Of a stretch of 64,000 nucleotides of DNA, positions 8,317 to 16,837 are shown in pieces. Position 1 is the stretch's first letter. Each line of letters starts with the position of its first letter. The notes beneath the pieces are model-generated. The model ran no database searches. It saw only the letters and a list, made by a program, of their open reading frames with translations, and was not told where the DNA came from. The stretch lies in NCBI RefSeq assembly GCF_009728145.1, contig NZ_WOCA01000009.1, positions 62,001 through 126,000 of the forward strand, written 5' to 3'. This stretch comes from Ornithinibacillus caprae. GTDB taxonomy: Bacteria > Bacillota > Bacilli > Bacillales > Amphibacillaceae. The position numbers and the translations under genes were made by a program.

Positions 8317-9786
8317 TTGGTGAATAGCTTAACTTTCAATTCAATTAGAAAAGAATATGTTAGTGTTTTGGAACGTGGTCGACCATATTGGGCTAATCGT
8401 CAGGTGAATATTTTAAAAGTAGCTGGTATGGCTGGTGGACATGTTCAAAACATAGAAACTGAACCTATAATCATGCCCGTTAAACTTCTTATTGAAGGAG
8501 TAAGCAAAGAAGACTTACAAGCCAAATCTGAAGAATTAGCAGAATGGCTTATTAAAGATGAAGTAATGCCATTAGTCTTCGATAACCAACCAAATAGAAC
8601 GTATTTTGCTATGGTTGATGGGGGAGTGGATCCACAAGAATTTGTTTCATTCTCAATACTAACAATAAATTTTATTTGTCCAGATCCATACAAATACGGT
8701 CCAGAAAAGTCACTCAACCTATCAGATGCAGCAACTGTTGAAAACGAAGGAACTGCAGAAACTTATCCAATCATGGAAGCAACTGCAAAAGAGAGCGTTA
8801 CTTCTTTTATGGTAGCAAAAGGTGACGAGGATTTTTTTATGATTGGACAACCATTTGACATTGATAAGCAGGCTATAGAACAATACCCAGAAGTTGTGTT
8901 TTATCCAATGGAATCCCTTGTAGGTTGGTCACCTATGACTGAGGGGTTCTTTTTTGATGATGAAGTAACAGGAGGATATGTAAGCAATGGAACGGTTGGT
9001 GTAGTAGGCGGAACTTCGTTCTCACCAACATCATTTGGAACTCAGCGTTCTGGTTGGTATGGTCCAGCTATTAGAAGGTCCTTACCTGAAGAAATTGGTG
9101 ATTTTCAAATAACTTTTGGAACTTCGTTATATAGCAATGGGAATGGGATAGGTAAAGTATTTGCATTATTTTTAGATGAGAACGATAAGATCGTTGCTTC
9201 TATAGGGCTTATAAACACTCGTATGGGAACAAGAAACGCACGCGTGTTAGTTAGAATGAATGATGGCCAAAATTACCGAAGAACAAGAGTAATGGACTAT
9301 CCAGGGGATTCTGGATCTGAATCAACCGTTTTTAGTAGTCGTCCTTTAAACATACAGTTGAAACGTGAAGGGAATAAGTACTCCGCTCGTACTTGGCAAG
9401 TTAGAGATGGAGAAGCTCATGCTAGACATGCTGAAGACATTACTTCTGAGGTTATAGAATTCCAAAGACCAATTCGCCAAGTCGCTTTATATTTTGCTAA
9501 ATACGGTTCAAACCCATCATTGAATATGCAAGCTATAGGGTTGAGAGTAAGAAAAAATAACACGTTATTACTTGATGATAGTTTAATTCCTTACATTGCA
9601 CATGCAGGAGATAAAATTTTGGTTGATGCAAAGAAGGAATTAGTCATGATTAATGATGAGCCTAGAACTGATATGAAAGCATTTGGTGCTAATTATTTTG
9701 GACTGGATCCAGGAGAGAATCATTTATTTACTTTCCCAGAGGATGCTTTTGATACAAGTCTAAGATATAGACCAGCTTATAAGTAG
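8317..9786 (+). CDS. Distal tail protein (Dit), enlarged form
   Basis: 489 residues, TTG start at 8317 (GTG 8320 is equally possible). Residues about 1-135 match the SPP1 gp19-like N-terminal Dit domain, including the conserved PDPYKYG segment that ends the domain. Standard Dits are near 250 residues. Here about 220 extra residues are inserted (around GWSPMTEGFFFDDEVTGG to LNMQAIGLRVRKN), beta-rich with a jelly-roll or carbohydrate-binding-module look. The C-terminal part returns to a Dit-like end (DAKKELVMINDE). Dit forms the hub of the tail tip, and the extra domain may bind host glycans. Confidence 0.8.
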   Translation: MVNSLTFNSIRKEYVSVLERGRPYWANRQVNILKVAGMAGGHVQNIETEPIIMPVKLLIEGVSKEDLQAKSEELAEWLIKDEVMPLVFDNQPNRTYFAMVDGGVDPQEFVSFSILTINFICPDPYKYGPEKSLNLSDAATVENEGTAETYPIMEATAKESVTSFMVAKGDEDFFMIGQPFDIDKQAIEQYPEVVFYPMESLVGWSPMTEGFFFDDEVTGGYVSNGTVGVVGGTSFSPTSFGTQRSGWYGPAIRRSLPEEIGDFQITFGTSLYSNGNGIGKVFALFLDENDKIVASIGLINTRMGTRNARVLVRMNDGQNYRRTRVMDYPGDSGSESTVFSSRPLNIQLKREGNKYSARTWQVRDGEAHARHAEDITSEVIEFQRPIRQVALYFAKYGSNPSLNMQAIGLRVRKNNTLLLDDSLIPYIAHAGDKILVDAKKELVMINDEPRTDMKAFGANYFGLDPGENHLFTFPEDAFDTSLRYRPAYK

Positions 9787-9886
9787 GAAGTGAATTTAGG
9801 CTAAGGTATGAATAATTAACAAGAGTTATTTTAGAGCTTAATTATTTGATAGAATAGGGGGAGATATATTTTGAGGAGATGATAAA

Positions 9887-10570
9887 GTGACAAGGACTGT
9901 TTATTTTAAAATGAAAGATGTAGATTCAAACTGCCGGCTAGATGAATTTCCGCACTATTGTGGGTTGTGTCAAAAGAACATCGAGCCCATTTTCATTTCT
10001 TTAGTATATGTAAACAGAAAAATGGGATTTGATAATGAAATGGAAGCTGTGTTTCAATGCACTAATCTTAAATGTAACAGTTTAATGATATGCTATTATC
10101 ATAGAACAGAAGGAACAGAACCGTTCGAACTAAAAAGGACCACTCCCCACAGACATGTTGAGAAAGAGTTTAATGAAGATATAAAAAAAGTATCATCAAA
10201 TTTCGCTGAGATTTATAATCAGTCATATGAAGCCGAACAGGATGATTTAAATCATATTTCCGGACTAGGTTACCGAAAAGCACTTGAATTTTTAATAAAA
10301 GATTATTTAGTATTTTTGCATTCGGATAAAGGTAAAGAATCGAAAGAAAGGTATTTTAGGATGCCTTTGAGCCAGTGTATTGATCAGTTAGAAAATGAAC
10401 GTATAAAACAAATGTCAAAGAGAGCAGCTTGGCTAGGGAACGATGAAGCGCATTATCTTAGGAAGTGGGAAGATAAAGATGTTAATGATTTAAAAATTCT
10501 TATTGAAGTGGTTGTTCATTATATCTCTATGGATATAGCTGCTAAAAGGTATTTAGATGAAATGAACTAG
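9887..10570 (+). CDS. DUF4145-like protein inserted between Dit and Tal
   Basis: 227 residues, start ATG-like GTG at 9887 after GAGGAGATGATAAA. N-terminal half has two Cys pairs (CGLC near 25 and CTNLKC near 63), a probable zinc ribbon. The C-terminal half is helical and ends in the DUF4145 pattern (LGYRKALEFLIKDYL, then a Leu-Gly-Asn-Asp-Glu-Ala-His segment). DUF4145 occurs alone or fused to restriction and other defence proteins. It is not a known tail component and interrupts the tail-fibre operon, so it looks like a moron gene. Function unknown. Confidence 0.7.
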   Translation: MTRTVYFKMKDVDSNCRLDEFPHYCGLCQKNIEPIFISLVYVNRKMGFDNEMEAVFQCTNLKCNSLMICYYHRTEGTEPFELKRTTPHRHVEKEFNEDIKKVSSNFAEIYNQSYEAEQDDLNHISGLGYRKALEFLIKDYLVFLHSDKGKESKERYFRMPLSQCIDQLENERIKQMSKRAAWLGNDEAHYLRKWEDKDVNDLKILIEVVVHYISMDIAAKRYLDEMN

Positions 10571-10585
10571 ATTGGTGGGAAGAGA

Positions 10586-10759
10586 ATGAGTACTCCTTGT
10601 AAAAAGGCTGAGATTATAGAAGTTATAAAGTTAAATGTAGTGACGGGAAGCGGAGACACAATTGAAAATCCAATAAAGGAAAAAATTCAATATTGGTCAA
10701 AGGATGGAAACCTACTTTTCGAAAAAGATCAATGTCCAGAAAAAAGTAGCCCCTATTAG
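10586..10759 (+). CDS. Small conserved phage protein, 57 residues
   Basis: ATG 10586 follows GGTGGGAAGAG. The product starts MSTPCKKAEIIEVIKL and contains the pattern GSGDTIENP-X-KEKIQYWSKDGNLL, which resembles a small protein family found next to tail genes in Bacillus phages. It ends inside the first arm of a terminator hairpin. No function is known. Too short for most ORF callers, but the ribosome site, its spacing and the conserved character support it. Confidence 0.6.
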   Translation: MSTPCKKAEIIEVIKLNVVTGSGDTIENPIKEKIQYWSKDGNLLFEKDQCPEKSSPY

Positions 10760-10775
10760 GGTAGCTGCTTTTTCT
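10741..10775 (+). terminator. Terminator ending the DUF4145-small protein unit
   Basis: AAAAAGTAGC and GCTGCTTTTT arms with an inner CCC/GGG extension and a two-base bulge, then a T-run. It sits between the inserted genes and tal, so the insert carries its own end. Confidence 0.65.
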
Positions 10776-10795
10776 ATTTGTAGGAGGTGATAAAT

Positions 10796-13573
10796 TTGTC
10801 TACTATAGATGTTTTGCACCATCAGTCAGATGAAATAGTTGATTTTTATAGTAACAAGAAAAAGAAATTTTGGAATGATACTCATTTTAGTAGTCTAGAA
10901 AATTACGTAGAGTATTTTAACTTCATAGTTTCATATGATAATAGTGAGAATGTCCAACAGAGAAATCGAGTCATTATACCTGGAGAAGATGGAGACTTTC
11001 GTGAGTTCATCATTAACGAATCCCTTAAACATGAACAAAATAAAGAAGTGTATACTATCGCATCCTTTGTTGAGGATTTAAAAAAGGACAAAACAATAGA
11101 ACCTCAAGTGTTTGAAGGCATTACAGTAAATACCTTTTTAGATACTATTCTTTTAGGTACCGGTTGGCAAAGAGGGAAAACAGACTACTTAGGTATTCGT
11201 ACTATTCCGGTTGAAAATACCTCCTATCCATTTTCTGTACTAAAAACAGGTGCCAAAACTTTTGAAGGTGAATTAAACTTCCGTATCGAGACAGAAGGAA
11301 GTAAGGTAACTGGCCGATATGTTGATTTGGTTGAGCGTCAAGGCTCCTGGAATGGGAAAGAAATTACGGTTGGCAAAGACCTAATAGGAGTAAAAAGACG
11401 TGAAAGGTCTGATATTATAACAGCTTTGGAATGTTATGGACCTGAACGTGAAGATGGTACAAGGTTAAAAGTAATTGTAACAGATGAAGATGCACGTAAA
11501 CGTTGGGGTAGACCAAGTAATAATCCACAACACTTATGGGGTATTTATGAGCCACAGTCAGTAGATGAAGAAATGACTGAAGAAAGATTACGTTCATTAG
11601 GGGAAACAGAACTTAAAAAGCGTGTTAATTCTGTTGTGGAATATGAAGCAGATCAAGCTTCCATAGAACATATTTTTGGATTTGACCATGAGAAGGTACG
11701 TAAAGGCGATACTGTGCGTATTAAAGATACCTCGTATACACCAGCATTATATCTAGAAGCAAGAGTGAAGTCAGTTGAACGGAGTCTATCTAACCCATCA
11801 CAGAAAAAGTATATTCTTGGTGACTTTATCGAATTTGAAGAAGCAGATGTGATGGCACTGTTTAGGAGTATGCAAAAGGCATTGTCTCAAAAGATATCGG
11901 AACAACAGTTACAAGAATATGCGGAAAAGGTAATACCAGAACAGGATACTCCTCCTGAAAACCCCACTAAAGGAGACAAGTGGGTGGACACGTCTAAAAA
12001 CCCTCCACAGATGAATCTGTATGACGGTAGTGACTGGCACACGATTAAAGGAGAAAAAGGAGATCCTGGTGACCAAGGTATTCAAGGTCCACCTGGTGAA
12101 GACGGGTTACCAAGCTATACTCATATAGCTTATGCAAATAGTTCTGATGGAACTGTTGACTTTAGTGTTAATAACCCTAATAGAGATTATATCGGTATGT
12201 ACGTAGATTCGAATTCTACCGATTCAACAGACCCTTCCATGTATAAATGGACGAAAACAAAGGGCTTGCAAGGTGACCAGGGTATACCAGGACAGCCAGG
12301 TGAGGACGGCAGAACCCCTTATCTCCACACTGCGTATGCCACTAGCTCAGACGGTACAAGTGGGTTTTCGACAACTGATCCAACAAATAAATCTTATATT
12401 GGGACTTACACAGATTATGTCCAAAGTGATAGCACAGATCCTAGTAAGTACACTTGGGCATTATTCAAGGGTCCTAAAGGTGATAAAGGGGATCAAGGCC
12501 CCCAAGGAGAACAAGGACCGTCTGGAAAAGATGGGATAGCATATATGGGACCTGATGAGCCGAGCAATCCTGCAGTAAATGGCACCTGGTTCCAAACTAA
12601 TTCAGCAGGAGAAGTAATTGCCATAAAAAAATGGAACGGTAGCACTTGGGATACTGCGCAAATGACTGTAGATGTACTTAACGTACTCAAACTTTCAGCA
12701 TTAAGTGCTGACTTAGGCAATGTTACAGCAGGAGATATAAGAGGCGTAACTATGAATTTAGGAAACGGTCAGTTCATAGTGGAGGATGGAAATGTGACCT
12801 TCGGAGGTCATCTAGAAGGGGCAACGGGATCATTTAGTGGCGAATTTAGAGCTGGCAATACTTTAATAGATGATAATGGGATATTGGTTGATAGTGGAGG
12901 ATTTAGAATAATTGATGAAAACACACAATTAGAATCGTTAATCTATGGAGCCAGTAATATGGTTAACGACCATAGTTTTGAATTAGTACCGTTAGGGACT
13001 GGTTCTTGGTCGCATGCTACAAGGCGAGTTGATGTTGATCGTATGGGTAACTATTTTTTGTGGGATATTCAAGGAGCAAGAGAATACGCGCGTATCCAAT
13101 CTACTTTAAATACTAGTGAATTCCAAAGAGCACATTTTGGTCATCAAGCGGCAATTCTAGAAAATCGTTATTTTTGGAAACAATATGTACCTTTAAATAT
13201 TGCTAATATGCTTACTGGTCGGCCGTACACAGTAAGTGTCTATTTTGCTGCATACGAAGATACATCAGCCCCTGTTACTTCGAGGTTGTTGGTACATGCT
13301 TATGATTGGGAGTTCAACCTAATACAGAGTTCTAGTGTAGCAAATGTAAGTATTACGATAAATCCCAACGAACCGTATCTTTGGAAAAGGGTAGGGGCTA
13401 CGATTCATAACCTACCTCAAAACACAGCTTATTTACGGATAAGACTGGACAATAGCGAAGACATTAGAACCTTAGCAGATGGGGTGCAACTAATACCATA
13501 TGAGTACCCTACAATCTACCAACCTGAGGATGCACTTTTTAAATATATACAAGGAATTACTGGCTACAATTAA
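10796..13573 (+). CDS. Tail-associated lysin/fibre protein (Tal) with collagen-like repeats
   Basis: 925 residues from a TTG start placed 6 nt after AGGAGGTG; the in-frame GTG 10787 lies inside that site. Residues about 1-380 match the phage minor structural protein N-terminal (gp18/prophage tail) domain, with a short coiled region after it. Then come three Gly-X-Y blocks (GEKGDPGDQGIQGPPGEDG, GLQGDQGIPGQPGEDG, GPKGDKGDQGPQGEQGPSG) separated by two homologous inserts of about 55 residues. The last 300 residues resemble a beta-helical and carbohydrate-binding tip. It follows Dit and should form the trimeric tail tip and receptor-binding fibre. Confidence 0.85.
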   Translation: MSTIDVLHHQSDEIVDFYSNKKKKFWNDTHFSSLENYVEYFNFIVSYDNSENVQQRNRVIIPGEDGDFREFIINESLKHEQNKEVYTIASFVEDLKKDKTIEPQVFEGITVNTFLDTILLGTGWQRGKTDYLGIRTIPVENTSYPFSVLKTGAKTFEGELNFRIETEGSKVTGRYVDLVERQGSWNGKEITVGKDLIGVKRRERSDIITALECYGPEREDGTRLKVIVTDEDARKRWGRPSNNPQHLWGIYEPQSVDEEMTEERLRSLGETELKKRVNSVVEYEADQASIEHIFGFDHEKVRKGDTVRIKDTSYTPALYLEARVKSVERSLSNPSQKKYILGDFIEFEEADVMALFRSMQKALSQKISEQQLQEYAEKVIPEQDTPPENPTKGDKWVDTSKNPPQMNLYDGSDWHTIKGEKGDPGDQGIQGPPGEDGLPSYTHIAYANSSDGTVDFSVNNPNRDYIGMYVDSNSTDSTDPSMYKWTKTKGLQGDQGIPGQPGEDGRTPYLHTAYATSSDGTSGFSTTDPTNKSYIGTYTDYVQSDSTDPSKYTWALFKGPKGDKGDQGPQGEQGPSGKDGIAYMGPDEPSNPAVNGTWFQTNSAGEVIAIKKWNGSTWDTAQMTVDVLNVLKLSALSADLGNVTAGDIRGVTMNLGNGQFIVEDGNVTFGGHLEGATGSFSGEFRAGNTLIDDNGILVDSGGFRIIDENTQLESLIYGASNMVNDHSFELVPLGTGSWSHATRRVDVDRMGNYFLWDIQGAREYARIQSTLNTSEFQRAHFGHQAAILENRYFWKQYVPLNIANMLTGRPYTVSVYFAAYEDTSAPVTSRLLVHAYDWEFNLIQSSSVANVSITINPNEPYLWKRVGATIHNLPQNTAYLRIRLDNSEDIRTLADGVQLIPYEYPTIYQPEDALFKYIQGITGYN

Positions 13574-13592
13574 AGAAATGGAGGGTATTTAA

Positions 13593-13838
13593 ATGTCCTT
13601 ACGTATTACGAATGTAAAGCTTAATTATGTAAATGAAGAAATTGAAAGTGCGAATGTTTACTTTAGAGGTATAAGTAATACTCAAATAAATCTGAGTGGA
13701 AATGTATTAATACCTCCGTCTGAATACAACGGTTCCGAAGATATTCAAACGTTGAAGCCTATTGTCATTGAAAAAATAAATCAATTATTAAATAGTGATC
13801 CAGTAGAGGATGATCCTGAAGTAAGTAGCGCTGTATAG
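13593..13838 (+). CDS. Small phage tail-fibre-adjacent protein
   Basis: 81 residues after GGAGGGTATTTAA. The protein is soluble and beta-rich at its start (RITNVKLNYVNEEIESANVYF) with an acidic tail. A protein of this kind commonly follows Tal in Bacillus phages and could be a fibre chaperone or accessory. Function is not known and no domain is recognised. Confidence 0.6.
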   Translation: MSLRITNVKLNYVNEEIESANVYFRGISNTQINLSGNVLIPPSEYNGSEDIQTLKPIVIEKINQLLNSDPVEDDPEVSSAV

Positions 13839-13902
13839 GCGTATTTTTTATGTTTTAAATAACCCCGTCCACCATCCGATATAGGTAATGGGAGGGGATG
13901 AA

Positions 13903-14097
13903 TTGGAAGATTTACAACAAACTATAAATGGTTTTGCTTTGAACATCGCAATACTAGTTTTGATACTTCTTGCTTTCTCAGGATTAGTATCAATTATTTT
14001 AAAGAATATATCCATACATCGAGAGTTTAGAAGAATAATAATGGGCTTAGTAACACTACTAGGTTTGTATGTTTGGTATCAGATAACTTTTATATAG
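13903..14097 (+). CDS. Small phage membrane protein with two hydrophobic segments
   Basis: About 64 residues from a TTG start placed 8 nt after GGGAGGGG; the in-frame ATG 13888 lies upstream of that site and is less likely. Two hydrophobic segments cover about residues 12-34 and 46-63. Location at the start of the lysis region suggests a holin accessory or spanin-like helper, but that is positional only. Confidence 0.5.
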   Translation: MEDLQQTINGFALNIAILVLILLAFSGLVSIILKNISIHREFRRIIMGLVTLLGLYVWYQITFI

Positions 14098-14112
14098 TAT
14101 TAACATCCTTAG

Positions 14113-14145
14113 CCTGTCATCTTGATTGATGACGGGTTATTTATA
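14113..14145 (+). terminator. Hairpin before the lysis genes
   Basis: CCTGTCATC and GATGACGGG arms with a TTGATT loop, followed by an A/T-rich run with few consecutive T. May act as a weak terminator or as an mRNA-stabilising hairpin. Confidence 0.5.
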
Positions 14146-14159
14146 TTAGGGGGTCGAAC

Positions 14160-14459
14160 ATGTCAATTGAAATTGGAGTCTTGATATCCTTAGCATCAAT
14201 TATTATTGGGATTATGGGATATCAACTTAATAAACAAAAACAACAAAACGAGCAACAAAAAAACGTAAAAAACGATGCAACAAGAGAAGCAGTAATTGAA
14301 ACAAAGCTAGACAATATTAGTAACGGAGTTGATTCCATTCGAATTGATTTAAGAGCTAATGAAAGGCAAATAGGAGCATTAGGTGAACGTGTTACAAGAG
14401 TAGAAGAATCATCAAAGCAAGCACATAAAAGGATAGACAACATGGAAGGAGGTGTTTGA
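14160..14459 (+). CDS. XhlA-like membrane-anchored coiled-coil protein
   Basis: 99 residues. One transmembrane segment (about 4-22, LISLASIIIGIMGYQ) is followed by a long polar coiled coil rich in Gln, Asn, Glu and Lys. This matches the haemolysin XhlA family that precedes holin genes in PBSX-type prophages and takes part in lysis. Its end overlaps the region of the next gene start, a sign of coupled translation. Confidence 0.7.
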   Translation: MSIEIGVLISLASIIIGIMGYQLNKQKQQNEQQKNVKNDATREAVIETKLDNISNGVDSIRIDLRANERQIGALGERVTRVEESSKQAHKRIDNMEGGV

Positions 14460-14460
14460 T

Positions 14461-14715
14461 GTGGTCGAAATCCTAGCAATTGCATCCGTAATCGCACCAG
14501 TAACAAGCGGTGTGGTACAAGCAGTAAAAAGCGCAACAGGAGTAAACAAAAGATATTTACCAGTAATGGCAATGGCAGTCGGCATCGGATTAGGTGCAGC
14601 TGCTTTTTTTGTGGACATTGGATTAGGTGAGAGAGTTTGGGCTGGTGGGATATCTGGTCTAGCTTCTGTAGGGTTATTTGAGTTAAGCAAAAAGTCGAAA
14701 GGGGATGAAAAGTAA
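14461..14715 (+). CDS. Holin
   Basis: 84 residues from GTG 14461, placed 9 nt after GGAAGGAGG; the earlier in-frame GTG 14452 falls in that site. Two or three hydrophobic segments with small residues (about 3-20, 33-52 and 58-75) and a lysine-rich C-terminus are typical of phage holins. It lies between the XhlA-like gene and the amidase. Holins open the membrane to let endolysin through at the end of the lytic cycle. Confidence 0.75.
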   Translation: MVEILAIASVIAPVTSGVVQAVKSATGVNKRYLPVMAMAVGIGLGAAAFFVDIGLGERVWAGGISGLASVGLFELSKKSKGDEK

Positions 14716-15650
14716 TGGCAAATCGAATTGATGATGCAGGTCATGGCGGATCTGATCCAGGAGCAGTCAAAAATGATCAACAAGAAAAAGTTTGGACGCT
14801 TGAAGCTGCTAAATATGTCAATGCTAGATTAAAAGAGTTAGGCATTGATAGTGCTATGACTCGTACTTCAGATGTGACTTTATCTCAAAATGAACGTACT
14901 AATAAAGTTAAAAAACATGCCAAATGTATTTCGCATCATTATAATGCTGGTGGTGGAGCTGGGGTAGAGTTTATCCATTCTATTTACTCGGATGGAAAGT
15001 TCGAGAAGCTACTAGAAGAAGAATTCAAAAAAGCTGGTTATCCAGTAAGGCGCACATTTACACGTATGTTAGCTTCTGGTAAAGATTATTACTACATGCA
15101 TCGAGATACAGGTGCAACAAGAACAACAATTGTCGAGTATGATTTCTTAGATGGTCCTAACTTCCCTAAATTGAAAGATAAGTCTTATCGTGAAGGTATG
15201 TATGAATGTGTAGTAAAGGCTGTTTGTCGAGATGAAGGGGTTAAGTATGTTGCTCCAGAAGAAAAGAAGAAAGCAGAACCTAAAAAAGAACAAGTCAAAA
15301 GTGAAACCATCGAAAAGCCTAAAGCTAATCTAAAAGTAGATGGCTATTGGGGCCCATTAACCACCAAGGCTCTACAACTCTATCTAGGTACACCTGCAGA
15401 TAGTATCATTAGTGGTCAGTACAATACAGCTACTACAAGACAAATCAGTGGTGTGCATTATGGTAAGGGTGGCAGCACTGTAATACGTGCGTTACAAAAA
15501 TTAATCGGTGCTAAAGTGGATGGATTGATTGGTCCTGAGACTGTACGTAAGTTACAACAATATCTTGGTACCCGTGTTGACGGGGTAATCAGTAGACCTA
15601 GCACGATGGTTAAAGGGTTGCAACGTAGACTTAACAAAGGTAATCTATAA
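14715..15650 (+). CDS. Endolysin, N-acetylmuramoyl-L-alanine amidase with C-terminal wall-binding repeats
   Basis: 311 residues. The N-terminal Amidase_3 domain (about 1-175) shows the zinc ligands His in DAGHGG, Glu in TLEAAKY and His in SHHYN, and the catalytic Glu in IVEYDF. A charged linker near 180-205 leads to two peptidoglycan-binding-like repeats (LKVDGYWGPLTTKALQ and KVDGLIGPETVRKLQ), with a third partial one at the end. There is no signal peptide, so it needs the holin. It cleaves the bond between muramic acid and L-alanine. ATG overlaps the holin stop. Confidence 0.9.
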   Translation: MANRIDDAGHGGSDPGAVKNDQQEKVWTLEAAKYVNARLKELGIDSAMTRTSDVTLSQNERTNKVKKHAKCISHHYNAGGGAGVEFIHSIYSDGKFEKLLEEEFKKAGYPVRRTFTRMLASGKDYYYMHRDTGATRTTIVEYDFLDGPNFPKLKDKSYREGMYECVVKAVCRDEGVKYVAPEEKKKAEPKKEQVKSETIEKPKANLKVDGYWGPLTTKALQLYLGTPADSIISGQYNTATTRQISGVHYGKGGSTVIRALQKLIGAKVDGLIGPETVRKLQQYLGTRVDGVISRPSTMVKGLQRRLNKGNL

Positions 15651-15702
15651 TAATAAATTAAAATAACAAAATAACTACTAACTTTTGTTAAATTATTATC
15701 TA

Positions 15703-15742
15703 AAAAAAGCCCCCTGCTGCGGAAACAGTAGGGGGCTTTTAT
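15703..15742 (+). terminator. Strong terminator ending the late operon
   Basis: AAAAGCCCCCTGCTG and CAGTAGGGGGCTTTT arms around CGGAAA. It closes the structural and lysis transcription unit and isolates the following cargo operon. Confidence 0.9.
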
Positions 15743-15773
15743 GTGTTTTAATAAATTATTTCATTGCTTTCTA

Positions 15774-15802
15774 TTGAATACCCTTCCATAATGACATAAA
15801 AT
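15774..15802 (+). promoter_or_regulatory. SigA-type promoter of the HipA-like/DUF3037 operon
   Basis: TTGAAT and TAAAAT separated by exactly 17 bases, about 45 nt before the kinase start. It lies just after the late terminator, so the cargo genes can be expressed in the lysogen. Confidence 0.7.
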
Positions 15803-15844
15803 TAAACAAAAGAGGATAAGCTATAGGAGGGAGAGAAAGTATTT

Positions 15845-16837
15845 TTGGTTAAAAATATTGAAGTAGAAACAGTACTTGATTATCTTGGCGAAGGAATAAG
15901 CAAGCCTGCATTAGTACTTGGGAGCGATTTTAATCGTTATATCATGAAGAAGCAAAAGGTTAAGCAAGATGGTAAAACTGTTATTCATGATTGCATGTTT
16001 TTAAACGAAGTATTGTCATATCAGATAGCAAACTATTTAGGTGTTCCTGTAGCGGACGCAGCTATTGCGCACCTTGATGCAACATTGATTGAAAATGATC
16101 CTGCTATTACGTTCGTACATAAATTTCAAGAAGGTATTCACTTCGCTTCTATTGAATTACAAGATAAGGAAGAAAATCTCAAAGCCAATTATGAAGAAGC
16201 ATTAAAAACGGGAAAACCTTATACTATCAGAAGTTGGAAAGCTTTTTTCGATAATATTGTTAATAGTGGTGATATCTCAAAAATTCTTGCTCTGGATCTG
16301 CTAATTGCTAATTTTGATCGATATGGAAATACTGGAAATCTACTAATATCAAATGATGGATCTTCAAGAAAGTTATACGCCATTGATCATGGACATGCAT
16401 TTTTCAGTCCTGTTTGGAATACTGATAAAATTAATGCTTTACGATCTCCCAATGATTCTGTACAATATTTAGATTGGTTTATAAATCTAATATTAAGAAA
16501 CAACCTCCAACAAGGCCAAGCAAATGGAATGGGAGAAGTTTTTAGAAATATAGAAGCGTCTATAGACTTATTAAATGTTTCAAATCACTCCTTTCAAGAT
16601 ACAGTACATGACATTGAATCTATCGATGAAGAATTAATCGATTCTTGGTTAGAGATCATTCCAAATGAATGGTATGTGGAGAAACAAAATCAAATAGCAT
16701 TTTATAAAAGTTTTATATTAAAACAAAAAAGCTTAGTCAAACTGCTAATACAGAGACTAGCAGAAAGAGGAGCGTTTTCTAATTATAGAGGAGGTGTTCT
16801 AGAATGGAAAAACGTAAGGCAAGTTGGTACAGTATAG
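15845..16837 (+). CDS. HipA-like Ser/Thr kinase of the HipA_2 type
   Basis: 330 residues, TTG start with AGGAGGG upstream at a rather long spacing. The fold signs are a nucleotide-binding lobe (about 1-110, with K in HKFQEG), then the HipA catalytic motif NFDRYGNTGN (near 159-168; Asp base and Asn metal ligand) and the metal-binding Asp in YAIDHGH (near 185). All key residues are present, so activity is likely. Classical HipA phosphorylates glutamyl-tRNA synthetase, but the target here is unknown. No HipB-like gene is next to it. The gene overlaps the DUF3037 gene by 34 nt, indicating a coupled two-protein unit. Confidence 0.75.
   Translation: MVKNIEVETVLDYLGEGISKPALVLGSDFNRYIMKKQKVKQDGKTVIHDCMFLNEVLSYQIANYLGVPVADAAIAHLDATLIENDPAITFVHKFQEGIHFASIELQDKEENLKANYEEALKTGKPYTIRSWKAFFDNIVNSGDISKILALDLLIANFDRYGNTGNLLISNDGSSRKLYAIDHGHAFFSPVWNTDKINALRSPNDSVQYLDWFINLILRNNLQQGQANGMGEVFRNIEASIDLLNVSNHSFQDTVHDIESIDEELIDSWLEIIPNEWYVEKQNQIAFYKSFILKQKSLVKLLIQRLAERGAFSNYRGGVLEWKNVRQVGTV

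Noticed and set aside
10787-10796. GTG 10787 as start of the Tal gene
   Set aside because: The GTG is part of the AGGAGGTG ribosome site that serves the TTG at 10796.
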